From Mya arenaria (taxonomy: Eukaryota; Mollusca; Bivalvia; Myida; Myidae): a stretch of 64,000 bases of DNA. The stretch lies in contig NC_069133.1 of the NCBI RefSeq assembly GCF_026914265.1, forward strand, positions 27,641,272 through 27,705,271, given 5' to 3'. Of the stretch, positions 23,618 to 36,925 are shown one piece after another. The first letter of the stretch is position 1. Every line of letters begins with the position of its first letter. The position numbers and the translations under genes are program-made. The notes beneath the pieces were generated by a model. It saw only the letters and a program-made list of their open reading frames with translations. It was not told where the DNA came from and made no database searches.

Positions 23618-24604
23618 TTTATCCTGTCACATGCATACAAATCGGCCCAATAACAAGGTGCCGTGTAAACTTAAGTTTATTAGGATAGTAAACCACGTGA
23701 TGTTTATCTACAGTCAGGTGGTCATGTGACCGCGAAAACGAACTTCTTTTATCTATTCTGCAATGTCAGAAGAACAGCACAAATGCTGTTTCAGTATCTT
23801 ATCAATGGACCAATAACAGCCGACCTCAACAATCACTCGCCCATAAAGTCCCATCATTATGCAAAATAATGACATTGGGAAAACATTTATCGACCTGAAA
23901 AATGCATGTGACGTGAAAATCTTACCCCACCCGCAAATGCTGGAAACTGTGAAACAGCATTCAACGAAACTCGTCTATAGTTTATTCCATTTCTGTGGTG
24001 AATGACAAAATTTCACTTACAACAGAAATGAATGATCTTTTTGCCGGTGCAGTTATGATCATCCAACACTATCAACATCATTTAAATCCATTTAATATGT
24101 TGCGATTGTTTGTTAACACTCGTGTTCTTGAATTTTAACCTGTGTAGTGTACTCTGTGACTTGCGGAATAATTGTTACATCATCAGATAATGTTTGGAGA
24201 CTGATCGATGCTTATGCACATTTAAGAGTATTTTTATGTTTTGAATTGATATTGACGTATTAAAATGCAATGACTTTGAATATAAACGTACTGAAAAAGT
24301 TGAACAGTTTTGAGAACTATTTTGGGAGCGATTTAAACATAGATACCGAGTGTGATGACGTCACCAGGGAAAAATCAGTTGTCCCCCTTACTTTTAAAGA
24401 TTCTTATTGATTTTAAGGTTTTTATAGTGTTTAGTTAAACAAAGTAACAGGATAAATAGAATACTAGGTTAGTGCCGTGGATGGAGAAAGTTTATCTGGC
24501 TCGGCTGCGGATTTTATTGGGTTCGCCTTCGGCTCACCCGATAAATTCCTCCGCCTTGCCAGATAAACTTCCTCCATCCACGGCACTGACCTAGTAATCT
24601 CTAT
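23618..24604. mobile_element. About 1-kb insertion specific to the g2 copy
   Basis: The g6 flank reads through without interruption (GGAAATAACTATATCTATGAA near 45,186), while the g2 flank has about 985 bp inserted between the equivalent GGAAAGAACT and ATATCTATGAA. No clear terminal repeat is seen on the left. The right end is a long hairpin (24458-24600). It may be one element or two nested insertions. Confidence 0.6.
24458..24600. repeat. 143-bp near-perfect hairpin
   Basis: The left arm starts AGAATACTAGGTTAGTGCCG and the right arm ends with its inverted equivalent. The arms are about 65 bp with few mismatches and pair through CCGTGGATGGAG, AAGTTTATCTGGC and GGGTTCGCC. It is GC-richer than its surroundings. 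A foldback-type MITE is likely. A structured transcript is possible but unsupported. Confidence 0.75.
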
Positions 24605-25246
24605 ATATCTATGAAAATACATGAAGGAAGCTGTCACTTAATTTAATATTGCCTAATACTAGTATATATGTGCTTATTTTTATATAAAGAGTGTATGTTA
24701 TCTATGATAATATCAATCAATAACAATATAATATGCCTCAGATGTCACCTTCTTGTGTACAATGTTTGATTAACGAATACACTTGTTATAAAATTCTTAG
24801 TTCAAAGTAACTTTTACCACGTTATGGATATGCTTCTAGGAAATATTATCTTCGTTTGTCTGATGTAATATTTGTTTTAAAAGTAAGTTTCTTTCTTCCA
24901 CTTGTAATTATTCATTACAATTGAGTTTAGACGAATTAGATTCAACCAATTCATTTATTTTTCAATTAGAGATATCTATTTTAGACGCCAGACTTGATAT
25001 CTAATTTATTGTGCGTGAATCTGAATAAATTAAAGGGACCTAACGCTCGCATTCTGTAAAAACTCGCTAAACTTGTTCAAATCTTCTCTTCGAAATAGTC
25101 GACATGTATCATGAAAAAAAAACAACAGTCAATACCATAATGACCATCAGACTTCGCGATCATTTCTTATAGGTTTGTTGGAAACTTGAACTTGTATTTT
25201 AATTCATTTTGTAATTTTTCTGATTTTATCAATTAAAAGTTTTTAA

Positions 25247-25561
25247 AGGCCTAGTTTAATCCTTCTATAAGTGACCCCCACCCCCACCCCCAAAAAAAGA
25301 AAAAGAAAAAGAAAAAAAACTGTGTATAGTACACAACCTATGTGTATTGATCTTAATCTAATTGCCTTATTGTCTTATCAGATCTCTGATCTGAGTATCC
25401 TGCTGTGCAGTTGTGGAAGTTTTATTATAGAAATGGACCCTAAATGGCCCTGAGCCAATAAACAAATACACAGGAAATTGGCCCCTACTGTGACACCATT
25501 GCAATTAGCCGAAGATGCACAGCAGGAGATTATCATGCCAAACATTCCTAAAACTAGGCCT
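25247..25561. mobile_element. TTAA-flanked MITE inserted in the g2 copy
   Basis: 315 bp with inverted ends AGGCCTAGTTT and AAACTAGGCCT. TTAA flanks both sides (25243-25246, 25562-25565). The paralogous site after g6 (near 45,808) is empty and carries a single TTAA (TTTTTTAAGGTTAG). It contains an A/G-rich run near 25,290-25,318 and no transposase. It fits a non-autonomous piggyBac-type element. The two open frames here (25271-25453 plus, 25378-25581 minus) are therefore not genes. Confidence 0.85.
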
Positions 25562-27384
25562 TTAAGGTTAGATAACAACATGAACCTTTAGGATGACATT
25601 AACTCAGAACATGTACCTGCTGAGTAGAAACAAGGCACGCACAACAACAATGCTTTTGGAAACATTGATGTTTATAACCATCTAGACAAGCTTTTTAGCA
25701 TTTGGTTTATGTAAATAATTACACAGAGATAGAAATAAACATTGAAAAATGCAGTTTCATTTCAGCAATTCATTTTTAAACTGGCTACGTATATTCCAAA
25801 GGCATTCTCCAATCAATGTGGTCCGTGCATTTGATTTGTCCACAAAAGCACCCATATAGTTATATCCAGAGGCGATTTTGATTGTTCACAAATCTGACCG
25901 AACTAGCACATGGTTTTGAAAGGTACTACAGGTATTTTCATGTATGGTCGTTTTGAGTGCAATGTATTCTTTTGCATGATATTGAAACTACTTGGAAACA
26001 ATCCCTGGTATGTGATGTTAATAATGGTGTAACTATTTCAAAGTTTTATGCAATACATACAGTGGTTGTAAATACTATTGTAAAAGAGCAATTGATTTAT
26101 GTCCATATTTTTATATACTTAACAACATTTAAACTAGATCAATTACCCAGATATTCATTCATTAATCAATAGGCCATCTTTTTATGGTACAAGCGCGCCT
26201 GATGATTTCTATTCCTGTCACACAATCACACTCTAATACACATATATATTTATAAGCCACGAATGTTAATTTATTCGATACCACGCAACCACAATATACA
26301 CGACAACACAATGCAGGTCTATAGTATGTATTTATCAATTTACATGCTTGTACTATTCCTTTCTGTAAGTATGCACTTTATCGTGTTCTCTAACAAGATA
26401 ATAAATATGTTTTAGTGCTTGTTTATATCGATACGTTTTAGTTATGAAAGGGGAGCAAGTAGAAACATCGCAACCAATTAACGTGTAGGAGTTGTAGCAC
26501 CAAAAGGCAAGAATGTGTCTCGATCGTATGGACTCATCATACCAGTTACTTTAAACAGTTTACAATATTACACACCGTGCCAAAACACTAAATTTATTTT
26601 ATTGAAACATGTACCTTTGTCCGCCCAGACAAAGCATTCTGAAAAAACACACTTTTACATTGAAAAATAAAATACTAAACGAGCTTAAACAAATGTAATG
26701 TCACATTCTCACTTTTTATTATACGTGTCTTTTACCGAAACTATCCGGTATGTCGGCTAACATTGAACATTGAGTTGGGATATGAAAGGATGTTTACTAT
26801 GAGCATCGCAAAATAAACTATACAAGTTTCAATTGTATTTAGTAATATTTTTACTAATCTAATTTGGCAGAATGTCAAATTATCATACGTTTCATTTTAT
26901 GTGATATATTATAATGTTGTTATCCCTTAATTATGTCGCGACATCTTCTTATCATGATGAAAAAAGACACTATGTCCATTAAGCTGTCACAGTCTGTTTA
27001 AAATCAATGGAAAAACGAAATTAGATTTATTTTACCAAATTAGCTTATATTTTCAAATGATGTATGATTTAAACTTTATTGACGACCAAAGGCATAGAGA
27101 ATTGATATAAAATTGTACTTCATTTTCAATACATATAATTAAATAAGATATTTCGACTGTGTTATAAGATGCTAGATATAAAAATAAACTATTTATATTT
27201 TTCACATTTGAAAGAATAAAAACTACAGGGTATTATTTCAAAAATGTTCCAAAAATGTTAAAATTTATAGTAATTACTCATATATTGTAAAAAAAAAAAT
27301 GGTGATGTCAAATAGCAACCTGAAAACTTATCACTTTACTTAGATATTAAGATAAAGTATTACTGCAAGAATACATCAAAGACT

Positions 27385-27800
27385 GACGAGCTATCTTAAT
27401 GAAAATGAAATCCTTAATAGACTCCAAGCAGTATTTAGAAAACAACAAGATAGGCTGCTTTATATATAAGCAAAAAACAATATAAACGGTTTTGTGTTTA
27501 TTTATATAGATAAAACAAAGATAATTGTTATTTGGTGATAGACCAAGACGTGATTTCAGATTTGTTTTGATTGAGGCATGTTATTGATCAAGCTAGAAAA
27601 TGCCTGTTCAGTGTGTATATTTAGAACCACCTGATTGTCAACTGAAACGTTTTGACAATACTGTTGCATCAGTTATGTTACGTATTTGTGAAGTGTTCGT
27701 CTTTGGATAACTAAACTCATTAGCGAAAATACAGGCTGTATGATGCATATTTGAATTTGTAGAGAATATGGCGACTTCGGTCCACGTAGTGTTGTTATTA
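27385..27800 (+). pseudogene. Decayed reverse-transcriptase relic in B-type spacer 1
   Basis: Fragments in broken frames match the non-LTR RT family of the A-spacer relic: NENEILNRLQAVFRKQQD-like wording near 27,398, and LKRFDNTVASVMLRICEVF near 27,641. The latter fits the FDNTV..ILLYGCEVWG block that follows the RT palm. The middle of the RT is deleted or unrecognisable. Confidence 0.7.
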
Positions 27801-29499
27801 AGAAACGGAAAATATGACTTTTGTATAAATTAACTCGCAATAATTACAACTTATCTTCTAAATTATTATAGAAAGTACGTTTTTATAATGAGTCGTTTTG
27901 TAATAATTAGCCATTCCCTTTTCGCTGCCATTCCAATTCGACATGTGTTGTATGAATGTGGTTTTAGTGTTATATAGCAACACAAGTACTATGTCCTTGT
28001 TAAGATAGTGTTGACACCTGTCAGATTTGCATATCTTTATATGCTTTGGTTGATATAAAGGAACATTTTGAAAATAATTTATTGTAATGTTTGTTATGGT
28101 AATTCGAGATCTTTTTTATGTGTTTCTAAGATGATTTTAGCAGCGTTTTGTTCTTAATGGACAGGAAAAATGTGTCCCAATGATTTATATATTTGGACTT
28201 TCGCTACAGTATTGAAGTCGTATTTATCAATACGCATTATTTGGCATTGAAATTCCTTATTAAATAGTATCTATGGTTTTAGCTTTATGAATTTCTCATT
28301 CACTATCAACTACTTTACTATGGAAATATCTTAAATGATCTTGCTAGACAATACGCTTTTGAAGATTGTATTCGATTGTTTTTGCTTTACAATATGCATA
28401 TAATAGTCATTTCTAGTTCAAATATCGGAACGTTTTTCCTATGAAAGGGAGGCAAGTAGAACCATCTCAAACAAATAACGCGTTTGAGTAGCAGAAGGAT
28501 TATGCAGAACGAGAACTCCTGAACCTTCTTTTAAGCCTGACACTACCAGTTTGATATTACTTTTAGCTAAATAAACAACAACTGCGTCAGACAAATGTAC
28601 TATTATAAACAACTTATTGCTCGACCAGGTCAACAGACAAGTTTGTCTTCGGACAATGATGGCGATACCAAACGGTTATCCATCTCTTTGAGGTCAAGTC
28701 CTTCCCTACGCCCTTCACTATATATCTCCAGAAAATAAACCTCGTTATACACAAAGCAAGGCCAAAGGTAAAGTAATGCGAGCGGAAACCTCCAAGCGAA
28801 CCAAACAGCAAGAGGAATATGAACGTTTTGTAACGAAGACAATTAAATAAGTGAATACAAATACACGTTCTACATGGATCTAAAACACTCATACTGAGTA
28901 CAGCTTGGACTATGTCCGAACTTATTATTTAAGTGTAAAGTACTCATTCTGTTTACAAACTAAAACACTTTTATATAGTTCTAAACCTCACGTCGTGATT
29001 GCTGCTTTTGTTAGGAATTATAAGGTTTACCGCGTCAATATGGTTTATTTCCATTTTGTCTGACTCCGTCGTACCTTTTGACGGATTACAATTAAATTCT
29101 GCTGCATAAAGAGGGACATTTGTTTGCAAAATGTAATGCCGATGCCCAATTTGTTTTAACCTCGCAACGAATGTTTACAATTTATCAAGATGGATGCACC
29201 TTCTTTTCAGGCTGACAACGGTACCACACGATGCTTCATTAACTGCCGATAAAATACATACATCGGCAACCGGTCCCTTGCCTTCATCGTGGCGCATATG
29301 CACAGACCGCAAACATCAAAACCCGCGGACACATCTGAAAAAAAAATGTTTTAACAGTATACATTTTGTGGAATAATTGAAAAGCATAATTATATTACAC
29401 ATAGTTTCTACGGAGTTTCTCGATTCAACTATTATTTAGGCGAGTTTGAGGAAAAGCGTTAAAACGTGTTAGAACATATGCAACCGGAACACTCATGTA

Positions 29500-30175
29500 C
29501 GCCCCCTCCCCCACCTCCCTACACCGGCAAACGAAGTTTGCGTGGGTATATTGGAGTCACCCTGTTGGTGGTCGGATTGTCAGTCCGATGTTTTTTTCCT
29601 TGGCCGGAACTTAACTTGAAAACTACTGGATGGAATTTAATTAAACTTTATATAATAGTAAAGAACAATGAGATGAAGTGCAGTGTACAGCAATCATAAC
29701 TCTGTTTTTATTAGCTTACTATAGAGTTATTACCCTTAATTAGTTTTTTCTTGTTCGGAGCATAACTTGAACACTACAAACGTGAATTTAAAAAAAACAA
29801 CTTCATACGATGTTGGTAAAGCACAATTCGAGGAAGAGCAGTGTACAAGAACAATTTACAGAGTTATTGCCAATTGTCCGGAGCATATCTCATATATGGA
29901 ATTTAATTAAGCTTCATTGAATAGTGAAGGTTACTGAGAGGAAGTGCTGTGTACAAGACCAATAACTCTATTTAAGCTAACAACAGAAAAATTGCTTCTT
30001 TTTTTCAGCAGCGTCACTTCTTTATTACCCAATGGCTTTGAGTTAAACAACCCACTTTGGTTAGGCATGATAATTGGAAACGCAGTGTACAATGCCTCGG
30101 AGTAATGGCCATTTTCTAAGACATTGTTGGCCATTCCTGTGTCAAAGGAGGCATTCGAGGGTATTCGTCACTCTT
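29500..30175 (+). mobile_element. Pearl/HINE-like repeat, copy 2
   Basis: Same layout as the copy at 14,105: C-rich tract, CGAAGTTTGCGTGGGTATAT, GGAGTCACCCTGTTGGTGG, then units starting near 29,600, 29,752 and 29,876 with a TTGTCCGGAGCATA-type phrase. It ends in the GGAGGCATTCGAGGGTATTC stretch near 30,148. It arose before the spacer duplication, since it occupies the same place in three spacers. Confidence 0.6.
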
Positions 30176-31290
30176 GTGACATATAAAGTTATCGAAATAA
30201 TTGCCTATTTCTATGGAAAAGTGCCGAGTTACTAATACATATAGTTACACATAGCTTTGCCCCAAGTACACAACCCATCTCTCCTGACTTAATGAAGCAA
30301 AACCAATGAATACAAAATGTATTTTAACGGGGCGCTCAAATCGTTTCATTAGATACGTATATTTAAAAGTGAATACTTGTAATTCAGAGATCAATAAATG
30401 TGAATTTCTAGCTGTCGATAACAAGTGGTTAATCAATCGAGATGATGACTCATATTAAGCCGTAAGTACTGTTTATATCATTTATGCGAGAGTTTATAAA
30501 TGAGAACACATCCGCAATGTTTAATTTGTGCAACTTTATTGCAACTTATTTACAATGAACGTGATTTGATAGTCTTACAGTGATGGGAAAACAACTATCG
30601 CGCTGTAAATTGAGTATGTCATGTAATAAATATAGCAAATGTTTTGTGGTATTGCCAACACTCATTTACAGGTAGAATTAACTGCTTTATTTCCTTTCAT
30701 AAATAGCAGAACATCGAGTCGGCGGATCACAGTAAAGAAAAACTCACGCTTTTAATTTAAAAATATTTTATTGTTCCTTTTTGTAAATCATCATGACATA
30801 CAAATTTAACATAAACTTGAAAACAAAAAGAACGCAAGTGGGTTTGAACTACTTTACAACAACAAGTTTCATGACTTTCCGAATTTAATTATGAGGAAAA
30901 TGTTTAAAGACACAATTGTTCATCATTTATTTACAAACGTTTTAAGTTAATTGCTTGAAGCAGATGACTTGTTTGAGTGTAATAATACACCTCAAAATAG
31001 GTGCATGATGTGATGTCCTTGTGAATCATGAGTAGGATGTAAAGCGACATTACATGGGAATGTTCATAACAAGCCTGTTTTTATTTACTTATGATACGTT
31101 TATAAATACAAAAATCATTGGATTAATATGTTACGAATATTTTGTAGGTTTGAAATATACTTTGTCGCAAGTTTTACCATTTAATACGGGATACTGATGG
31201 AGTAGAAATCATAAACAGACACAAGTTTAAATTGGTGAAGTGATTAATTAACTTACTTTCCATATGTGTTAGCTATTGTGATTCGAAGTC

Positions 31291-31796
31291 ATGGACTACT
31301 TTACTATAGATGAAGGACAGAAGAAACTGATAAATCAACACTCAGAAAACAGTTTCCTATCGAGTAACAATGAGTTGACCATTACAAGGGTTGATGGACA
31401 AAGATATTCAACGACACTGTTCATGCCGACTGAAAACCAACACATGGACATAGTGGTCACACAAGGCACTTATCGTGACTCATCCGACAATACCCTGGTT
31501 ACACCCTCTCCAAAGAAAAGGAAAACAGTCAAGGGTCGGATACCTCCAACCTTGCCAAAGCATTCGTTGCGTTGGTTCTGATTTTACTGCTAGCGATGAT
31601 GTGTTTGGTAATTGCAAGTGTTGTACATGGCGCTCCCCTCTCTCATAGCACGGCGACATTACAAGACAGTGCTAATAATAGTGACTTCGATCACGAAGAC
31701 GTGCATTACGTTAATAACGATACGATGCAGGACTACTTCACATCTGATTATAACAATATCAACCATACCTATTTCGTTCATTCTGCAACCCCTTGA
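31291..31796 (+). pseudogene. g3: class I copy broken by a frameshift
   Basis: It starts like g1 and g7 (MDYFTIDE) with a six-base in-frame deletion in the acidic stretch. One base is missing near 31,542 (GGATACCTCC where g7 has GGATACTCTCC), which throws the reading out just before the membrane helix. The helix and outer part continue in another frame from 31,572 (VLILLLAMMCLV). A second single-base loss near 31,790 ends that frame early, and the ancestral stop has also mutated. Upstream GTAAGT (30462) and YAG (31271-31272) remain. It is a recent pseudogene unless an RNA- or translation-level correction exists, for which there is no evidence. Confidence 0.85.
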
Positions 31797-33589
31797 CTGT
31801 ACCTTTGTTTCCACGACGCCAACTTTAACTTAGAACATTTACTGAAATATTAAAACAGGGAACCGTAATTTTGTAAGCAACATGGTCGATAAGAATGGTC
31901 CCAGGCAATTCCCGATGCTGTCTCGAATAATATTTCAACATTGCGGAACAAGAGAAATCTAAAGAAAATGGTTTGAAAACCGTTGCTCAAAATTCGAAGA
32001 AGTAAAATGATGTTAATCATAGCAATTGTCTTAGCATACTTCATTACGCTGGCAAGAGGACTGTGTGTTAATATTCATGATAACAAATGTCCCTTGATGT
32101 CCTCTTCCCTGCTACCTGATAGCACGAAAGACAAATGCTTAAGTTCAGTTAACATGTAACTATTACGATACATCATCATGACCAATCGGATTAAGAGTAT
32201 CGAAAGGTCATTTATCTTTTTTTATGTATGTTTGCTTATTTTAAATTTTAAATAACTTATTTTATGGAGACATTTTGTTTCTAAACTAATTTCTTCTCAA
32301 TAAACATATTAAAATGTTTTCAGAATTATTGTCTAGAAGTTAGTAGCTAATGGACCATTCGAAATGATGGAAATAAATATTTCCATGAAAATACTTTAAA
32401 AGAAAACAAAAATCGACATCTTGTAAGCTTGCACTTGAAATCAATTTATTTCTTAATTGCCTTATATGTTTGTGCTTGTGCTTATTGTGATATAAAGAAT
32501 GTATTTCATCTGTGATAAAATCAATCGCATTGAACTATTGTATAGATGACTTTTTCTTGATTGCTTTGTTTGTTTGTTTTAAGGTTGTATTTTTGTAATA
32601 AATATGTTATAAAGTCATCATTTTAAGGTAGCATTTTACCAAGATGATGGAACGTTGAATTGTTTGTTAATATTTGAAATATGGGGACGACGTATTTGCT
32701 AAGAAAGAGAAGAGAAACAAGTAGTCTCATCGTTAACAAACAACGTGTAGGAGTTGCATGTTTCATTAGGCAAGAATGTATCTCGTAACGTCTCACTAAT
32801 TGTTATCTTCAAGTTTATTAGTGCTTTAAGTTATAATGATGAATCCGTACCTGTTAATGGTTATGATATTGTACACTGTGCCAGTACTCTTATTTCTCTT
32901 ATCGAGACTTTCAAACTATACAGTTGTAAAGCCAGACTTAGCAAATTGATTTCGTTAATAATGATAATAAACCATCATACACGAACTTAAACAGATGTTC
33001 TCATTGTCAAATTTTCATTTTCTTTTCAATACGATTCTTTTATGTAAAAGTATCGGTCTGTTCACTAACAACATAGCACGTTCGTATAGAAAAGGGATCT
33101 ATGATTTAACAGCATCATAAACAAGCTTAAATTACGTTTAAATATATTTTTACTGAATTAAAATCACACAGATTTCACAAATCCCTCATATCCATTCATA
33201 TTTTGCAATACATTAAAATGTGTTACAGTATATATTTTAATTATGTCACAACATCTGATCAAAAAGACATTTACTACGTCCATTAAGAGTTTCACAATCT
33301 GTTAAAGATCAAAGGAAAACGAAATTGGACTTTTTTCAATAAGCTTTTCTATTTAAATGTTAATGATTCTGAATTTTATTACTTTCTTGACAGAGCAAAT
33401 TCATAAACTTGTGAAGTAAAACTGTGTTGGCTTTTTTGTTACCAGAAGCGAGTTTATTTATAGTTGAGTTAAAGTGACAATATATACAAAATATTAAGGT
33501 CATATAAAGCAACCTAAAAAAAGACTTATCACGTTATATTACTTCACTCAGTAACTTAGATAAAGTCTGCATCGCTGTCATAAATCTTG

Positions 33590-33720
33590 CTAAGACTTAC
33601 AAGCTTTGCTAAAGAAAATGAACTCTTTAATAAAATTCATGCAGGATTTAGAAAAAGAACATAGTACTGTTGATAGCATCTGTGTGCTTCATATGCTGCA
33701 GCATATTATAACAAAAAAAC
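33590..33720 (+). pseudogene. RT relic stub in A-type spacer 2
   Basis: Only the beginning of the relic seen at 19,560 remains (HAGFRKRT then STVDSICVLHMLQHI in a shifted frame), cut off by a deletion near 33,720. Confidence 0.65.
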
Positions 33721-34063
33721 AATATAATAATCTAACTTATTTTCTTAAATGTTTGGTAAGATTATAAATTATTCATGTTTGTTTTTTATTAAATCCGAAA
33801 ACTATATAAATGACAAGAAAACAACATCAAATATGTATATGGTTTGTCGAGTTTGCCTGACCTTTTCACGTAACGTCGCTAAGTACACTTGTACAGCAAT
33901 ATATAAAAATCATGGTGATTAAACGATCCAGAACGATGAACAAAAAGAGAAAAAACTAAACTGTCTAATACCATATTACTATTCAATGGGAACAACAAAG
34001 TCATGCCCATTAATATTCACATTAACAACACTATCATGATTAAAGGCAAAAACCTACTATACA

Positions 34064-34309
34064 ATGACTGAGAAATATATAATGTATAAACAAAACAGAC
34101 AGACCACTAATCAACGGATATTTTTTTATGAAAACTTAAGAAAACGCCTTGCAACGATCAGAAAAACTGGTTTAAACAAGTTTATGAGTACTCATATTCG
34201 CATGTTTCCCCACACATATCAACAAATTAGCACGCTGGTTATTGGTAAATATTGGGGTACAGCTTTTGAACGGAAAATGAAAACGTCAAGAATATCACTG
34301 GTGGCATAA
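34064..34309 (+). other. Short conserved frame, second spacer copy (81 codons)
   Basis: Counterpart of the frame at 20856. It begins with the same MTEKYIMYKQNRQTTNQ and its C-terminal end is extended by five residues (ISLVA) because a one-base change in the AGGTAATCA stop context alters the ending. Amino-acid changes (FFYEN for FIDKN, F for C) are not conservative, which argues against strong constraint. Confidence 0.2.
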
Positions 34310-34931
34310 ACTAGTCCACCGACATATGGAAATAATAGCTTTTAAGACAACTCAGTAAACCAGGGTGGCTCAACAAGTTTCTCCTTCGAACTATTGTCAA
34401 AACGACAACCGCCGAGACCATTTTGCGATACCAATACGTTATCTGGACCTCTGAGGTCAAACCTTTTGTACTGTACACTTTACTACAACTTTATTAGCAA
34501 CCGTACCCTGAAACAGACAACGAAAGCCGATACAGATCCCAAGTACAAAATGAAGCGACAACGTTTCATATGCTTGCTGGTTTTGTAAGAGATTATCAAC
34601 TTTACCCGCGTCAATATGGCTGCGTTATTTGGCATGCTAATGTCGCATTACTATTGCGGCTTAAATTTAAAAATTGCTGCCGAGAGAAGAGATGTACTTG
34701 TTAAACGTGATATTAAAGCCCTACTGCTATGGAGAGGCGACGTAATGATATCTGAATGGTTCAGCAGCGCGAACAATCCATAAAGAAGGAGGCACATTCC
34801 TTACAGTCTGACAACGGTTTCACTCGATTCTGCATAAACTGCCTATAATACACCTGGTTGTGTCTTTCACCTTCTTCCCGGCGTATATGCATCGACCTTA
34901 TACCTTATAAGGGGTGGGGTGAGCGGCTTAA

Positions 34932-35297
34932 AGATGCACTCTTACTCCCAAATAAAACTTACCACAATTAATAATATTGTTTAAGTATTCGGGGGATAAA
35001 TAAATGTCAAAAACAATTGTTCGTATGAAAGATACCGAGTTTAATTTGAAAGAAATGAGCATAAAACACGGTATTTCTACCTTATAAAACTATAATAGAC
35101 CACAGCAAATCTTTAAGCATTTACCAGTCATTTAATATTTTTTGCGCTTTCTGCGAGAAAATACAAGGTTACAATCTTGTTATCAGTTATAAATGTTTTT
35201 CATTAATTCATTATTTAATCAGAAGTTAAAGGTTTATCAGTCAGAATGTATGTTTGTTATATATGTGTATGTATTGATATTGAATAAGAGTGTCACT
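34932..35297. mobile_element. TTAA-flanked MITE in the g3-g4 spacer
   Basis: 366 bp. The left end AGATGCACTCTTAC and the right end AAGAGTGTCACT are imperfect inverted copies. TTAA flanks both (34928-34931, 35298-35301). The same place in the spacers after g1 (near 21,690) and g7 (near 59,310) has no such sequence. The AG.TGCACTC start resembles the MITE at 3607, so the two may be related families. Confidence 0.75.
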
Positions 35298-36387
35298 TTA
35301 AGGAAAAACATATTACATACTATTATTTGCAATCGGAACACTCTCTGTTATTATCCAAAAATGTCATAACGTTACGTAACGCCTTGCCTCAAATAATACA
35401 ACCCAGCTTTCCTGACTGAATGAAACAAAACCAATACATATAAAATATAATTCTACCAGGATGCTGAAATCATTTCAGCGGATGAGTTGAATTAAAGGTT
35501 AGTGGCATTACAACCGAATACTTACAGTGCAGTGATCAATAAATGTGCATTTCGTCATGTTTCAGTTTAATCTAGCTGTTGGTAACAAGTGGTTATTGAA
35601 TCGAGATTACAACTAAATATAAAGCCGTAAGTACTGTTTATATGTGTTATGCGAGAATTCGTTTGTTTGTAACTAAGACATTAGACATGTTAAAACATAT
35701 TGTCTGCAGGTGAAGGCAAAAATCATCAATTCGCAATGCTTGCCACATAACTTTATGATTCGTTCTAGTTTACTGAACGTGTTTTGATTTTCAAATATCG
35801 ATGGAAAAACAAACACTGTCACAAATTAGATTATGTCCGGTTCTGTCATGTCAAAGGTTATCAGACGGTTCGTGGCGTTTCTTTGTACAAAGGAATGGTA
35901 AACGTTTTCGGTTAGAAACAACTTTTGTTTTCTTTGAATATATAGCAAAATATTGGGTCAGCGGGTCAGAATCACGACCCCTCCCCCGCTTTTAATATAA
36001 TTATGTTTTATTGTTTCTTTTTGTAAACATCAAGACATGCAAGTAAAAAATACATTAACTTAGAAATGAAAAAAAAATATATATAGCTTAGGATAGAAGA
36101 TCTAACAATATAAGTTTCAGAACTTCCCTATTTAAATTATCATGAGTACTAATGTATATCATTAATTTTCAGACGTTTAAAGTTAATTGCTTTAAAAGCA
36201 CATGCCATGTTTGAGTATAATAATACACCTGAAAACAGATACATGGTGTTATGTCCTTGTGAATCATGAGTAGGATGTAAAACGACTGTGCAGGGGAATA
36301 TTCTTGACAAGTATTTAAAAATGATACTACTTTAAATTGATGAAGTGTATTAATTTCCATATGGGTCAGCTATTGTGATTCCCAGTC

Positions 36388-36925
36388 ATGGACTACCTTA
36401 CCTTAGATGAAGTACATGGACGTTAGAAACTGATCAATCAACACTCAGAAAACAGTTTCCTCTCCAGGAACAATGAGTTGACCATTACAAGGGTTTATGG
36501 ACAAATATATTCTTCTACACTGTTCAGGCCGACTGACGACCAGCACATGGACATATTGGTCACATAAGGCACTTATCGGGACTCATCCGACAATATGCTG
36601 TTTAAACCCTCTCCAACGAAAGAGAAATCCGTCAAGGGACGAATACTCTCCAACCTTGCCAAGGCAATCGTTGCGTTGAGTCTGATTTTACTGCTAGCGA
36701 TGATGTGTATGGTAGTTCCAAGTGTTGTTCATGGCCCGGCCCTTTCTCATGGCACACTGACACTACAACACGCCGCTAATAATACTAAATTTTATCACGT
36801 CGACGTGCATTACGTTTATAACGATACAATACAGGGCAACTTCACGTCTGGTTAGTGGTTACTACAATTTCAACCATTCCTCTTCCATACTTTTTGCGTC
36901 CACTGTTACTGTACTGTTTCCATGA
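36388..36925 (+). pseudogene. g4: class III copy with nonsense mutations
   Basis: MDYLTLDE is followed at codon 13 by TAG (GAG in g8). A second stop (TAA for CAA, in VVTQGTY) lies near 36,565. A seven-base insertion (GGTTAGTGGTTAC for GGTTAC, near 36,853) breaks the outer part. The transmembrane segment LSLILLLAMMCMVV remains readable between them. The fit to g5 and g8 (HGTLTLQHAANNT) places it in class III. Upstream GTAAGT and YAG (36367-36368) are kept. It is the most damaged full-length copy. Confidence 0.85.

Larger units (their letters stand above)
23238..31290. repeat. B-type spacer 1 (g2-g3)
   Basis: Colinear with the g6-g7 spacer (44,812-52,824). It lacks the 47,471 pearl-like insertion found there and carries two insertions of its own (about 23,618-24,604 and 25,247-25,561). 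It includes a conserved block near 26,430-26,620 that recurs at 28,420-28,500, an RT relic (27,385-27,800), a block near 28,655-28,900 that matches the left edge of the array, a pearl-like repeat (29,500-30,175) and the g3 splice-donor block (GT at 30462-30463). No gene was found. Confidence 0.7.
31797..36387. repeat. A-type spacer 2 (g3-g4)
   Basis: Colinear with 17,117-22,703 but shortened by two internal deletions. About 750 bp are missing at 32,641 (CATTTTACC joined to AAGATGATGG; equivalent to 17,950-18,690). About 850 bp are missing near 33,720 (equivalent to 19,680-20,540), removing most of the RT relic. It gained a TTAA MITE (34,932-35,297). The splice-donor block of g4 has GT at 35627-35628. 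Confidence 0.75.

Noticed and set aside
25271..25453. 60-codon frame with Lys/Arg-rich start
   Set aside because: Lies inside a TTAA-flanked MITE that is absent from the paralogous site.
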